Assembly (NCBI RefSeq): GCF_900115675.1
Contig: NZ_FOXI01000016.1
Location: 1-47,649, forward strand
Length of the DNA: 47,649 bases
Reading direction: 5' to 3'
Source: Halolamina pelagica
Lineage (GTDB): Archaea; Halobacteriota; Halobacteria; Halobacteriales; Haloferacaceae
The notes beneath the pieces were generated by a model. It saw nothing but the letters and a program-made list of their open reading frames with translations, was not told the DNA's origin and searched no databases. Position numbers and translations under genes: made by a program. Position 1 is the first letter of the stretch, and every line of letters starts with the position of its first letter. Positions 8,618 to 16,470 of the stretch are shown in pieces.

Positions 8618-10060
8618 TCAGACGAAGGGAACCTCGACCGTCGGCTGTGCGAGCAGCCACAACGCCGCGATCGAGTACAGCACCATCACGACGACGTAGG
8701 GGAACTGGCTCCGGATGGACCGCTCCCGTCCGGAGAACAGCTCGACTGCGCGGCTGTGGGCGGTCCACACCGCGAGCAGGTGCCCGGTCAGAACTGCGAG
8801 GGGGGCGATCCAGCCGACCCACCCCGGCAGCCCGAGGACCGGCGGCGCGCCCGGCGGCGAGAGCGGGTTCGAGGCGACGACGACCGCCGCGGGCAGTTGA
8901 GTGAGGAGATACGGCAGGTAGTGGGCGAAGTGATAGCCCGCGGCCAGCGGCACCAGCGCGGGCGCGAACGCGGCGGCGATGCGCGAGGTCGACAGGTACG
9001 TCTGCCCGGTCCGTCGAACGCCCCCGGAGGCGAGCCAGTACGCGCCGAACAGGAGCGCGTACCCGCCGAGCATCGCGGCGAAGTACGTCAGCGCCGCGGG
9101 GAGGCCGGCCCGGACGATCGGCGCCGCGAGCGACTGCCAGCCCGGCGTGGCGACGAACCCGTCGAAGGCGGTCACCCACAGCAGCGCGAGCACGAAGCCG
9201 ACCTCGCTGGCTCGGGTGGTCGCGTCGGCGTCGGGCCGGGAGAGCGCCGCCCCGGCTGCAACCAGTACCAACCCGTCGTCGGTGCGCTGGATCGGCGCGA
9301 CGCGCCCGAACAGTTCGAACACGCCCCCGATCGGGTCGATCTGTCGGCGCCACGACTCCCGGCCGAACAGCAGGGTCCCGGCCAGCGTCGCGGCAAGGTA
9401 GGCGGCGACGACGGCAGTGAGCTGTCGCGGGTCCGCGGACACCGCGGTCACGATCTCCAGCCAGACGAGCAGCAGCAAGCCGGCGACCGCCGGCCAGCGC
9501 CCCGCCCAGTCGGGGAGCGAGAAGCGCTCGGCGGTCGGTAACACCGTCGCGAGCCGGCCGAACGGGTCGACTGCGGGCCAGCCGTTCCCCAGGAGGTACG
9601 TGCTCGCGGTGAGGCCGACCCACCAGAGCACCCAGACCAGCAACACCGCCAGGTTCCGGGCAGCTTCGGGGGGGCCGAGCAGCCCGCCCGCGAGCACCCC
9701 GGCGAGGCCGAGCAGGCCGACGGCGCCGCCGACGCGGCCGCCCCACCGGCGGATCGCGGGGCCGGCGGGGACCGACAGCGGACGGTCGTGGTACGCCGCC
9801 AGCAGGGCACGATCGGTGACGACGCTCGTGAGCAGGAGGGAGACGGCGACGACGGCGACACCGGTGAGCAAGAACAGCCACGTCGGCGCGTCGACCTCGC
9901 CGGCCGTGATCCCCGGGCCGCCGTGGGCCCGCGCCGGCGCGGCGAACAGCGTCGCCGCCGCCGGGACTGTCAGCCACCGACCGCCAGCTGATCGAGCGAC
10001 CGCCGCGACTCTCGCGAGTCGATCCCCTCCCGATGCCGCGTGCTGGCGGTGATCGCGCAC
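8618..10060 (-). CDS. Polytopic membrane protein beside oxidase genes
   Basis: A 480-residue protein beginning at GTG 10060; no ATG is available near the N-terminus. A first hydrophobic stretch ending in FAAPARAHGG looks like a signal or anchor, followed by about ten membrane helices. The segments VLWWVGLTASTYLLGNGWPAVDPFG and RQIDPIGGVFELFGRVAPI, each with a loop-type DPFG/DPIGG turn, resemble actinobacterial and haloarchaeal membrane proteins that databases label fenitrothion hydrolase (FedA-like). That label is not a reliable function. Histidines in GYHFAHYLPYLL could bind metal. It lies downstream of, and opposite to, the oxidase operon; a part in copper or oxidase assembly is only a guess. 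Confidence 0.8.
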   Translation of the reverse strand: MRDHRQHAASGGDRLARVAAVARSAGGRWLTVPAAATLFAAPARAHGGPGITAGEVDAPTWLFLLTGVAVVAVSLLLTSVVTDRALLAAYHDRPLSVPAGPAIRRWGGRVGGAVGLLGLAGVLAGGLLGPPEAARNLAVLLVWVLWWVGLTASTYLLGNGWPAVDPFGRLATVLPTAERFSLPDWAGRWPAVAGLLLLVWLEIVTAVSADPRQLTAVVAAYLAATLAGTLLFGRESWRRQIDPIGGVFELFGRVAPIQRTDDGLVLVAAGAALSRPDADATTRASEVGFVLALLWVTAFDGFVATPGWQSLAAPIVRAGLPAALTYFAAMLGGYALLFGAYWLASGGVRRTGQTYLSTSRIAAAFAPALVPLAAGYHFAHYLPYLLTQLPAAVVVASNPLSPPGAPPVLGLPGWVGWIAPLAVLTGHLLAVWTAHSRAVELFSGRERSIRSQFPYVVVMVLYSIAALWLLAQPTVEVPFV

Positions 10061-10109
10061 GTCTCTCGGGACGTCGGGAGGGGAGCTACAGGAACGTTTC
10101 GCAACCGAA

Positions 10110-10538
10110 TCAGCCGGTCAGCAGGTTCACCGTGATCGCGCCGACGACCAGCAGACCCAGCACCCACGAGGCGGCCATCACGGCCGCCGCGCGCCGGTAG
10201 CCGCGGGCCTTCGCGGCCGCGTAGGTGCCGTAGAAGAGGTAGAAGAGGAACGCCGCCGCCAACGCGACGCCGACCGCGGCGCCGCCGGCGCTGACCAGCG
10301 AGCCGGAGAACGCGTCCCCGCTCACGAACAGCGCCGCGCCGCCGCCGACCGCGAGCGCGGCGACGAGGAACACGAGGGTCCAGACCGTCTCGTTGCCGGC
10401 GAGCGCGCTCCAGACCGACTGCTCGTTCCGCAGGCTCGGTGTGTAAGCTTTCCAGTTCCGGCCCACCACTGCCCCGACGACGGCGAGCAGGAGGAGGACC
10501 ATCAGCGCCGCACTCACGAGGTAGATCGTCGATGCCAT
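10110..10538 (-). CDS. Four-helix membrane protein of unknown function
   Basis: A 142-residue hydrophobic protein with segments at about 5-25, 50-72, 82-102 and 118-140, and a cytoplasmic-type basic loop (AAAKARGYRRAA) before the last helix. The ATG at 10538 follows a clear TATA box. Its stop lies 49 nt before the start of the 480-residue membrane protein, so the two may be co-transcribed. I see no catalytic or cofactor motif. Confidence 0.75.
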   Translation of the reverse strand: MASTIYLVSAALMVLLLLAVVGAVVGRNWKAYTPSLRNEQSVWSALAGNETVWTLVFLVAALAVGGGAALFVSGDAFSGSLVSAGGAAVGVALAAAFLFYLFYGTYAAAKARGYRRAAAVMAASWVLGLLVVGAITVNLLTG

Positions 10539-10573
10539 AGTGCGCTCCGTTAGCGAAGAATGGCCGCGGCGAG

Positions 10574-10582
10574 CGTATAAAG
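10574..10582 (-). promoter_or_regulatory. TATA box for the 10538 gene
   Basis: On the minus strand TCTTTATACG lies about 38 nt before the ATG at 10538, implying a short leader of roughly ten bases. Confidence 0.6.
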
Positions 10583-10696
10583 ATTCGTTTCTTCGTCGTG
10601 GGCTCGCCCCCCGGTTCGTGCGTCGACGCGTGTCGCTGTGACGCCGGCTCCCCGATCGCGACGCCGTCGACTCACGACCGTTGTTCGTCGGAGAAA

Positions 10697-10771
10697 TGCT
10701 CCGGCTGGGATTCGAACCCAGGTCATCACCGTGAGAGGGTGATATGATTGGCCGGACTACACCACCAGAGC
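10697..10771 (-). tRNA. trnE: tRNA-Glu (anticodon CTC)
   Basis: On the minus strand the gene runs from GCTCTGG to CCGGAGC plus discriminator A, 75 nt. The acceptor stem is seven pairs with one T-G wobble. The anticodon arm is TCACC-CTCTCAC-GGTGA, giving CTC, which reads GAG. The T arm is CTGGG-TTCGAAT-CCCAG. No CCA is encoded and no intron is present. Confidence 0.96.
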
Positions 10772-10797
10772 GGACGCAATCATCGATAGCGGGGAGA

Positions 10798-10806
10798 TAC
10801 GTAAAA
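10798..10806 (-). promoter_or_regulatory. Promoter of tRNA-Glu
   Basis: The minus strand has TTTTACGTA about 27-35 nt before the 5' end of the tRNA at 10771, a typical archaeal TATA-like position. Confidence 0.55.
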
Positions 10807-10884
10807 CGATTGCGCTTTGCCGTTGCCGTGTGTCGGTTTCGCAGGTCACACGCCGGCCACAGCCTGCCGAACGCCCGTCGGCGA

Positions 10885-12039
10885 CTACCGAACCGGCTCC
10901 CCGCCGAGGTAGACCCGTTCCGGGGACTGCCACGCCTGCACGTCCTCGAGGGGGTTCGACGGCAGCACCAGCAGGTCCGCGCGGTAGCCCGTCTCGATCA
11001 TCCCCGTGTCGTCGAGGCCGAGCAGGTCGGCGGCGTTGACCGTCGCCGCCTCGAGCGCGCCGGCCTCGTCGAGGCCGTACTCGACCATGTACGCGAGCTC
11101 GTGGGCGGCGTCGGCGTGGTCGTTGAACGGCGTCCCCGCGTCGGTCCCCATCGCGATCGGGACGCCGGCGTCGAGCGCGTACTCCCACGCGGCGGCCATC
11201 CGCTGGGCGGCGTCCTTGCCCTTCTCGACGGCCTGCTCGGGGATGCCGGCGTCGCTGTTCTCGACGATCCCCTTCAGGGCCGACAGCGTCGGCACCCAGT
11301 AGGTGTCCCGCTCGACCATCATCTCCGCACCCTCCTCGTCCATGAACGTCCCGTGCTCGACGCTGTCGATCCCGGCCTGCACCGCGTTCTTGATCCCCTT
11401 CGTGCCGTGGCAGTGCGCCGCCGTCGACCGGCCGGCGGTGTGTGCGGTTTCGACGAGCGCCTCCAGCTCCGTCGGCGTGAGTTCGGGGGCGCCGGTCTGG
11501 GCGCCGGTCGTCAGCACGCCGCCGGTGGCCATGCACTTGATCGCGTCGGCGTCGGCTTTGAGCTGTTCGCGCACCGCCTTCCGCACCTCGGCGGGGCCGT
11601 CGGCCTCGCGGCCGAACCAGTGGCCGTGGCCGCCCGTCATCACGACGTTCTGGCCCGCCGCCTGCACGCGCGGGCCGAGGAGTGTCCCGTTCGCGACCGC
11701 GTCGCGGGCGTCGATGGCGACGGTCGCCGGCGCGCCGAGGTCGCGGGTCGCGACGACGCCGGCTTCGGCCTGGTTCCGCAGGTTCTCCGCCGCGCGGTAG
11801 GCCAGCGTCGCCTCGCTGTCGCCCTGCACGCTCTCGGCGTCGGGTCGGGCGTCCATCATCAGGTGGACGTGGGTGTCGATCATCCCCGGAACGACGAACT
11901 GGCCCGACACGTCGACGCGCTCGTCGACGTGCTCGTCGCTCGCGTCGCCAACGACTTCGATCGTCCCCTCGTCGATCAGTACGTCCGCCTCTAGCACGCC
12001 GTCGGCGTCCACGACCGTGCCGCCTTCGAGTAGTCGCAT
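10885..12039 (-). CDS. Metal-dependent amidohydrolase (prolidase/imidazolonepropionase-like)
   Basis: A 384-residue TIM-barrel amidohydrolase. The metal ligands appear in order: HVH in PGMIDTHVHLMM, a probable carboxylated Lys in AIKCMATGG, His residues in AAHCHG and SVEHGT, and the Asp in GTDAGTPF. The N- and C-terminal strands form the usual beta-sandwich (LLEGGTVVDADGVLEADVLIDEG; ADLLVLPSNPLEDV). The order and spacing resemble the group that includes Xaa-Pro/Arg carboxypeptidase-type prolidases rather than true imidazolonepropionase. The substrate cannot be read from the sequence. It stands alone between tRNA-Glu and psmA. Confidence 0.88.
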   Translation of the reverse strand: MRLLEGGTVVDADGVLEADVLIDEGTIEVVGDASDEHVDERVDVSGQFVVPGMIDTHVHLMMDARPDAESVQGDSEATLAYRAAENLRNQAEAGVVATRDLGAPATVAIDARDAVANGTLLGPRVQAAGQNVVMTGGHGHWFGREADGPAEVRKAVREQLKADADAIKCMATGGVLTTGAQTGAPELTPTELEALVETAHTAGRSTAAHCHGTKGIKNAVQAGIDSVEHGTFMDEEGAEMMVERDTYWVPTLSALKGIVENSDAGIPEQAVEKGKDAAQRMAAAWEYALDAGVPIAMGTDAGTPFNDHADAAHELAYMVEYGLDEAGALEAATVNAADLLGLDDTGMIETGYRADLLVLPSNPLEDVQAWQSPERVYLGGEPVR

Positions 12040-12110
12040 GGCTCTCGGTGGTGGCGCCGGCTACCTAAAGCGTCGGGTGGCGGCTATCGCGGCGAGAAGG
12101 TGACGGCGGG

Positions 12111-12848
12111 TTACTCTCCGTCCAGCGCGTCGAGGAGGTCGTCGATCTCCTCGGGCTGGTAGGCCTCGTACCCGTCGTCGACGGTGATCGAGGCGACCGA
12201 GAGCGCGTCGGCCTCGATCTCCTCGTCGTGCTCGCGGAGGCTCCGGAGCACCAGCTTCAGCCCCTCCTCGAGGGTGAGCTCCTCGGACCAGCCGTCCTCG
12301 AGCACGCCCTGGATCTCCTCGCGGCCGCCGCCGATGATCGTGGCCTTCCACTCGTGGGGCGTCCCCGAGGGGTCGGCGCTGAACAGCCGCGGCGTGCCCT
12401 CCTCACCCTCGACGCCGCCCTCGATCCCGCCGATCAGGAGCGCGGCGCCGTAGGGCCGGGTCCCGCCCATCTGGGTGTTCTCCTGGATGTGGTCGGTGAT
12501 GTACTTCGTGAGCGTCTCGACGCCGATGGCCTCGCCGTAGCGCAGGTGGTTGGTCTGGGCCATCCGGCGGGCGAAGTCGATCAGCTGTCGCGCGTCGGCG
12601 ACGTGGCCCGCGGAGGCGGCGCCGATGTGGTCGTCGAGCTTGTGGATCTTCTCGATGCTCTCTGACTCCATCAGCTCCGAGCTCGCCTGCGCCTGCGCGG
12701 CGAGCACGACGCCCTCCTCGGTTCGGACGCCGACGCTGGGCGCGCCACGGGAGACAGCCTCGCGAGCGTACTCCACCTGGTAGATGCGGCCGTCCGGGGA
12801 GAACAGCGACGTACCGCGGTCGTAGGCCTGTTGGTCGTTTCCTCTCAT
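12111..12848 (-). CDS. psmA: 20S proteasome alpha subunit
   Basis: A 245-residue Ntn-fold alpha subunit. The alpha-specific N-terminal helix and signature are intact: YDRGTSLFSPDGRIYQVEYA followed by REAVSRG. Conserved core pieces include GVVLAAQ, KIHKLDDHIGAASAGHVADAR and RPYGAALLIGG. No N-terminal Thr catalytic site is expected in alpha subunits. Alpha subunits form the gated outer rings of the particle; haloarchaea often carry two alpha paralogues. The C-terminal tail is acidic. The start at 12848 overlaps the stop of a 14-codon upstream reading frame (ATGA). Confidence 0.96.
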   Translation of the reverse strand: MRGNDQQAYDRGTSLFSPDGRIYQVEYAREAVSRGAPSVGVRTEEGVVLAAQAQASSELMESESIEKIHKLDDHIGAASAGHVADARQLIDFARRMAQTNHLRYGEAIGVETLTKYITDHIQENTQMGGTRPYGAALLIGGIEGGVEGEEGTPRLFSADPSGTPHEWKATIIGGGREEIQGVLEDGWSEELTLEEGLKLVLRSLREHDEEIEADALSVASITVDDGYEAYQPEEIDDLLDALDGE

Positions 12849-12889
12849 CGGGAACCCTCCGCCGCGGAGACGGCTTCGCTGTCAGTCAT
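12845..12889 (-). CDS. Possible 14-residue leader peptide overlapping psmA
   Basis: ATG at 12889 opens a 14-codon frame (MTDSEAVSAAEGSR) whose TGA overlaps the psmA ATG as ATGA, an arrangement used for translational coupling. If transcription starts near 12900, as the AT-rich palindrome at 12921-12935 suggests, this frame is in the 5' leader of psmA. It may instead be the relic of a longer N-terminus. Low confidence because it is so short. Confidence 0.3.
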   Translation of the reverse strand: MTDSEAVSAAEGSR

Positions 12890-12915
12890 CAGTAGTCGGT
12901 ACGCCCCCCCGACTG

Positions 12916-12940
12916 AAAAACCCTGCTTAAGCGGGATTTT
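12916..12940. promoter_or_regulatory. AT-flanked palindrome between divergent psmA and deacetylase genes
   Basis: AAAAA-CCC(T)GCTTAAGCGGG-ATTTT: an 11-base core palindrome flanked by A and T runs. Both neighbouring genes point away from it, so a terminator is not needed; the TTAA core is at promoter distance for psmA. It may be a promoter with an operator. Confidence 0.4.
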
Positions 12941-13053
12941 ACCACCCCGACCGTTGCTGTCGATATCCCTCGGGGCGACCGGCGGGGCCGGACGCCGGAT
13001 CGTCGCCCGGTTCGTCACGTGAGTTTATCTCCTCGGCGGCCGCTGTGGCCCGT

Positions 13054-13890
13054 ATGGCTCACACCGTCTGTCTCACCGTCGACTTCGACGCCGTCTCGCC
13101 GTGGCTCCACGCCGGCGAGTTCGGCGACTCGCCCGTCCAACGCTCCCGCGGCGTGTTCGGCGCCGAGGTGGGCGCCCCGCGCCTGATCGACCTGTTCGAC
13201 CGGCTCGACGTGCCGACGACGTGGTTCGTGCCGGGGCACACGATCGACTCCTTCCCCGAGCCCTGCGAGCGCGTCGTCGACGCCGGCCACGAGATCGGCC
13301 ACCACGGCTGGAGCCACACGCCCCCCGGCGAGTACGAGAGCCGCGAGGCCGAGCGCGCGGACGTCGCCCGGGGGATCGAGAGCATCGAGCGGCTCACCGG
13401 CTCGGCGCCCGCGGGCTATCGTTCGCCGTCGTGGGACTTCTCGCCCCACACCGTCCCGCTCCTGCAGGAGTTCGGCTTCGAGTACTCCTCCAGCGGGATG
13501 GCCCGGGAGTTCGAGCCCTACGAACTCACCGAGGAGCACGCGCCCGTCGACGGGCCCTACGAGACGGGCGACCCCGTGGGGATCACCGAAGTGCCCGTCT
13601 CGTGGCAGCGCGACGACTACCCGGCGCTCGCGTTCTCGGGCAACCGCGCGTTCTCCGACGAGGGGGCGGTGTTCGACCACTGGCGCCGGCAGTTCGACTG
13701 GATGTCTGAACACGCTGCGGATGGAGTGTACGTCCTGACGCTCCACCCGCAGGTCAGCGGCCGGAGTCCCCGGCCGTCGATGCTCCGGGAGTTGATCGAG
13801 CACATGGCCGCCAAGCCGGGCGTCGAGTTCGCGACGGTGAGTGACGCGCTCGCCGGCACGCGGTCGGCCGGCGAGGGTGAGGAGCACTGA
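13054..13890 (+). CDS. Polysaccharide deacetylase-family (NodB homology) hydrolase
   Basis: A 278-residue protein starting at ATG 13054, about 28 nt after the box TTTATC. It has the NodB-fold motifs: LTVDFDA near the N-terminus (catalytic and metal Asp), HEIGHHGWSH (metal His pair), and GYRSPSWDFS. A C-terminal LTLHPQ motif follows. It lacks a signal peptide, so it is probably cytoplasmic and closer to PuuE-like amidohydrolases or small-substrate deacetylases than to secreted chitin deacetylases. The last 14 residues (ALAGTRSAGEG plus EEH) come from a 32-nt repeat also present in mobA, so the C-terminal tail may be an insertion or extension. Confidence 0.88.
   Translation: MAHTVCLTVDFDAVSPWLHAGEFGDSPVQRSRGVFGAEVGAPRLIDLFDRLDVPTTWFVPGHTIDSFPEPCERVVDAGHEIGHHGWSHTPPGEYESREAERADVARGIESIERLTGSAPAGYRSPSWDFSPHTVPLLQEFGFEYSSSGMAREFEPYELTEEHAPVDGPYETGDPVGITEVPVSWQRDDYPALAFSGNRAFSDEGAVFDHWRRQFDWMSEHAADGVYVLTLHPQVSGRSPRPSMLRELIEHMAAKPGVEFATVSDALAGTRSAGEGEEH
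13846..13877 (+). repeat. 32-nt palindromic repeat, copy 1 (in deacetylase gene)
   Basis: A sequence identical to the complement of 15156-15187. Its core is a perfect 9-bp inverted repeat, CTCGCCGGC (13849-13857) and GCCGGCGAG (13867-13875), around a 9-nt spacer. In frame it encodes ALAGTRSAGEG at the C-terminus of the deacetylase. Confidence 0.85.
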
Positions 13891-13945
13891 CCGCGGCGTC
13901 GCCCCGTCCCGAAACCGTTTGAACCCTCCCGCCCCCAGTCAGGCT

Positions 13946-14677
13946 ATGACCGATCTCGCTGCCGCACTCGACGCCGACGGCATGACCTGCTTCGTCGGCG
14001 CCGGCGGCAAGAAGACCACCATGTACGCGCTGGCGGCCGAGACCGACCGCGCGGTCGTCACCGCGACCGTCCGCATCCCGATCTTCGACCCCCACGTCGC
14101 CCGCGTCGTCGTCACGGAGGACCCGATCTCGACGCTGGTCACCACCGACGAGTTCCCGCTCGGGCTCGTCCCCGAACGGGAGTTCGAGGACCGCTACCGC
14201 GGCTACGAGCCCGACACCGTCACCGAGATCGCCGCGGCCCACGACGGCCCGACGCTCGTCAAGGCCGACGGCGCCCGGATGCGCGACTTCAAGGCGCCCG
14301 GCGAGAACGAGCCCCGCATCCCCGAGACGGCCGACACGGTCGTCCCGATCGCCAGCGCCCACGTCGTCGGCGAACCGCTCGACGAGGAGTTGGTCCACCG
14401 GCCCGAGCGCGTCGCTGTCGTCGCGGGCGTCGACGTGGGCGACGAGATCACGCCCGAAATCGTCGGCCGGGTGCTCGCGAGCCCCGACGGCGGCCTGCGT
14501 GGCGTCCCCGCGGGCGCGACGGCGATCCCGCTGGTGAACAAAGTCGACGACGAGGACGACCTCGACGCCGCACGCGAGATCGCCGACGCGGTGCTCGACC
14601 ACGCCGACCGCTCGGTCGTCCCGCGGGTCGTGCTCGCGCGGATGGCCGACGCCGAGGTCCGCGAGATCCGCGAGTAG
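13946..14677 (+). CDS. yqeC: YqeC-family protein (molybdenum/selenium cofactor accessory)
   Basis: A 243-residue protein with the P-loop-like N-terminus TCFVGAGGKKTTMYALA. The segments TVRIPIF, LVKADGARMRDFKAPGENEP and a C-terminal PLVNKVDD also match the YqeC family. In bacteria YqeC is linked to selenium-dependent molybdenum hydroxylases; archaeal members occur without selenium. ATG 13946 (MTDLAAAL) is the first start preceding the P-loop. Its stop abuts that of mobA on the other strand (TAGCTA, 14675-14680). The pairing supports a role in maturation of a molybdopterin enzyme. This segment lies between the two inverted copies of the 32-nt repeat. Confidence 0.85.
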   Translation: MTDLAAALDADGMTCFVGAGGKKTTMYALAAETDRAVVTATVRIPIFDPHVARVVVTEDPISTLVTTDEFPLGLVPEREFEDRYRGYEPDTVTEIAAAHDGPTLVKADGARMRDFKAPGENEPRIPETADTVVPIASAHVVGEPLDEELVHRPERVAVVAGVDVGDEITPEIVGRVLASPDGGLRGVPAGATAIPLVNKVDDEDDLDAAREIADAVLDHADRSVVPRVVLARMADAEVREIRE

Positions 14678-15364
14678 CTACTCCGAGAGCCGCGCCGCCG
14701 CCTCCTCGAACTCCGCCTGCGTGTTGAGGTTCTCGAACGTGGAGAGGTCGGTCACGGTCGCCAGTTCCGCCTCGCTCACGACCGCGTAGGAGAGGTCTTC
14801 CAGCGGTGCGAGGATCTTCCGATCCCCGCGTTCCAGCGCGGCGTCGCAGGCTTCGGCCATCCTTTCCGGCCGGTAGACCGCCTGCGTCGTCTGGTACCAG
14901 CCGTCGACGAGGCGCGGGACCGCGCCGTCGAACGGGGGCTCACCCTCGTCGTCCGCCTCGGCCGGCGGCGCGATCTCGCCGCTCGCGCGGTCGAAGAGGT
15001 AGTCGATCGCGTCGGGATCGACGAACGGCATGTCGCAGGCGACGACGGCGGCGTACTCGCCCTCAGCAGCCCGACAGCCGTTCCGGATCCCCGCCATCGG
15101 CCCCTGATCGACCTCCGGATCGAGCGCGAAGGCGGTGGGGCGGTCGAGCGCGTCGCCCTCGCCGGCCGACCGCGTGCCGGCGAGCGCTTCCTCGATCGCC
15201 TCGCGCTGGTCCTCCCGACAGTTGACGACCAGTTCGTCGACGACCGGTTCGAGTCGGTCCGCCACGCGGCGGATCATCGGCGTCCCCGCGAGCGGGGCGA
15301 CCGCCTTGTCGTCGTCGCCGAACCGGGTCGAGCGTCCGCCGGCGACGATCACGGCCGAGTGCAT
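14678..15364 (-). CDS. mobA: Molybdenum cofactor guanylyltransferase
   Basis: A 228-residue nucleotidyltransferase. The N-terminal signature IVAGGRSTRFGDDDKAVAPL binds GTP; DQGPMAGI and VVACDMPFVDPD (metal-binding Asp) follow in the usual order. MobA attaches GMP to molybdopterin to make the dinucleotide form. Residues 60-70 (ALAGTRSAGEG) are encoded by the 32-nt repeat shared with the deacetylase. They lie in the loop after the helix EDQREAIEE, where insertion would be tolerated. It converges on yqeC with abutting stops. Confidence 0.92.
   Translation of the reverse strand: MHSAVIVAGGRSTRFGDDDKAVAPLAGTPMIRRVADRLEPVVDELVVNCREDQREAIEEALAGTRSAGEGDALDRPTAFALDPEVDQGPMAGIRNGCRAAEGEYAAVVACDMPFVDPDAIDYLFDRASGEIAPPAEADDEGEPPFDGAVPRLVDGWYQTTQAVYRPERMAEACDAALERGDRKILAPLEDLSYAVVSEAELATVTDLSTFENLNTQAEFEEAAARLSE
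15156..15187 (-). repeat. 32-nt palindromic repeat, copy 2 (in mobA)
   Basis: The exact inverted copy of 13846-13877, in the same reading frame of the host gene (ALAGTRSAGEG). The two copies bracket 1.28 kb holding all of yqeC and the 3' two-thirds of mobA. Confidence 0.85.
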
Positions 15365-15408
15365 GGGCGAGGGTCGGCGCCGTCGCGGAAAGTCGCTTGC
15401 GGTCCGGT

Positions 15409-16431
15409 TCAGCCGTCGTAGGACCGCTCGAGAACCGTCTCACCGCTCGCGTTCCGGACGATCACGGTGTCGCCGTCGTTGTTCCAGACGGGCGACCCCT
15501 CCCCCCAGTAGAGATGGCCGTCACCGTCCTCGCCGCTGCCGGTATGGAGGGTGATCGTCCCGTTCGGGCCGATCTCGGCGCCCTCGGGGAACGTGTACGT
15601 GTGGTCGGCCTCGTCGCTGACTGTCCAGCCCGCGAGGTCGATCGTCTCGTCGCCGGCGTTCCCGAAGGTGACGTACTCGTCGTTGAGGTTCTCGCGGTCG
15701 TCGCCCGCGGCGTCGGGATGGATCGCCTCGATCCGGAGCGGTTCACCGCCGTCGGCGACGGCGAAGGGCGTCTCGGTCGCGGTCTGGGGATCGTCGACGG
15801 CGCAGGCGCCCCAGAGCCCGACGCCGTTGGTTCGCGCCGCGTCCTCGGCGGCCCCGTAGCGATCACGGTACTCGAACCCCGAGTCGTCGTAGCGGCGGGC
15901 GAGCCCTTGCGTGAGCAGGCCGTAGTTGAACGACTCGCCGTCGACGTGGACGTACGCCAGCAGGCGGCCGAAGTAGCCCCGGCGGGGCTCGTTGGCGTCG
16001 AAGGAGAGCGTCACCGTCTTCCCGGCGAGTTCGTCTTTCGCGTGCTCGCTGGCGCGCTCGCCCCAACTCCGGAGACAGTCACGCCCCGCTTCCGTGTCCG
16101 GCACGCCCGGGAACTCCGCGGGATCGTTCTCGGCGTGGACCTCCGGCGTGTCGACGCCGAGCAGGCGGACCGTGTCCTCGCTCCCGTTGGGGAGGCGCAC
16201 GTCGATCGTGTCGCCGTCGACCACGCCGATCACCTCCGCCTCGATCCCGTCGGGGCTGGCCGTCGCGGAGGGCGGCGCGTCGACGGGCGTCGACGGCGTG
16301 GCCGCCGTGGGCGTCGGCGTGTCGGTGTCGAGGGGCATCCGTCCGTCGCCGTCAGTGGGGACGGGGCCGCCGGCACAGCCGGCGAGAACGAGGAGCGTAC
16401 AGAGCGCGACCGCGCGGACGGGAGACTGCAT
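15409..16431 (-). CDS. Secreted thermonuclease-like lipoprotein with lamin-tail domain
   Basis: A 340-residue protein with a lipoprotein signal (LLVLAGCAGG, Cys about residue 19) and a Thr/Pro-rich tether to about residue 60. The staphylococcal-nuclease domain (about 62-210) shows VIGVVDGDTIDVRLPNG, VRLLGVDTPEV, and a catalytic Arg in the PRRGYFGRLLAYVHVDG segment. A C-terminal lamin-tail (LTD) beta domain (about 228-338) contains NDEYVTFGNAGDETIDLAGWTVSD. The combination of SNase and LTD is typical of haloarchaeal secreted nucleases. It probably degrades extracellular DNA as a nutrient, anchored to the cell surface. Downstream mobA is 44 nt away but unrelated. Confidence 0.9.
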   Translation of the reverse strand: MQSPVRAVALCTLLVLAGCAGGPVPTDGDGRMPLDTDTPTPTAATPSTPVDAPPSATASPDGIEAEVIGVVDGDTIDVRLPNGSEDTVRLLGVDTPEVHAENDPAEFPGVPDTEAGRDCLRSWGERASEHAKDELAGKTVTLSFDANEPRRGYFGRLLAYVHVDGESFNYGLLTQGLARRYDDSGFEYRDRYGAAEDAARTNGVGLWGACAVDDPQTATETPFAVADGGEPLRIEAIHPDAAGDDRENLNDEYVTFGNAGDETIDLAGWTVSDEADHTYTFPEGAEIGPNGTITLHTGSGEDGDGHLYWGEGSPVWNNDGDTVIVRNASGETVLERSYDG

Positions 16432-16470
16432 CGGCGGCGTTACGGCGACGAGCGGGAAAGGTGTTGAGGC

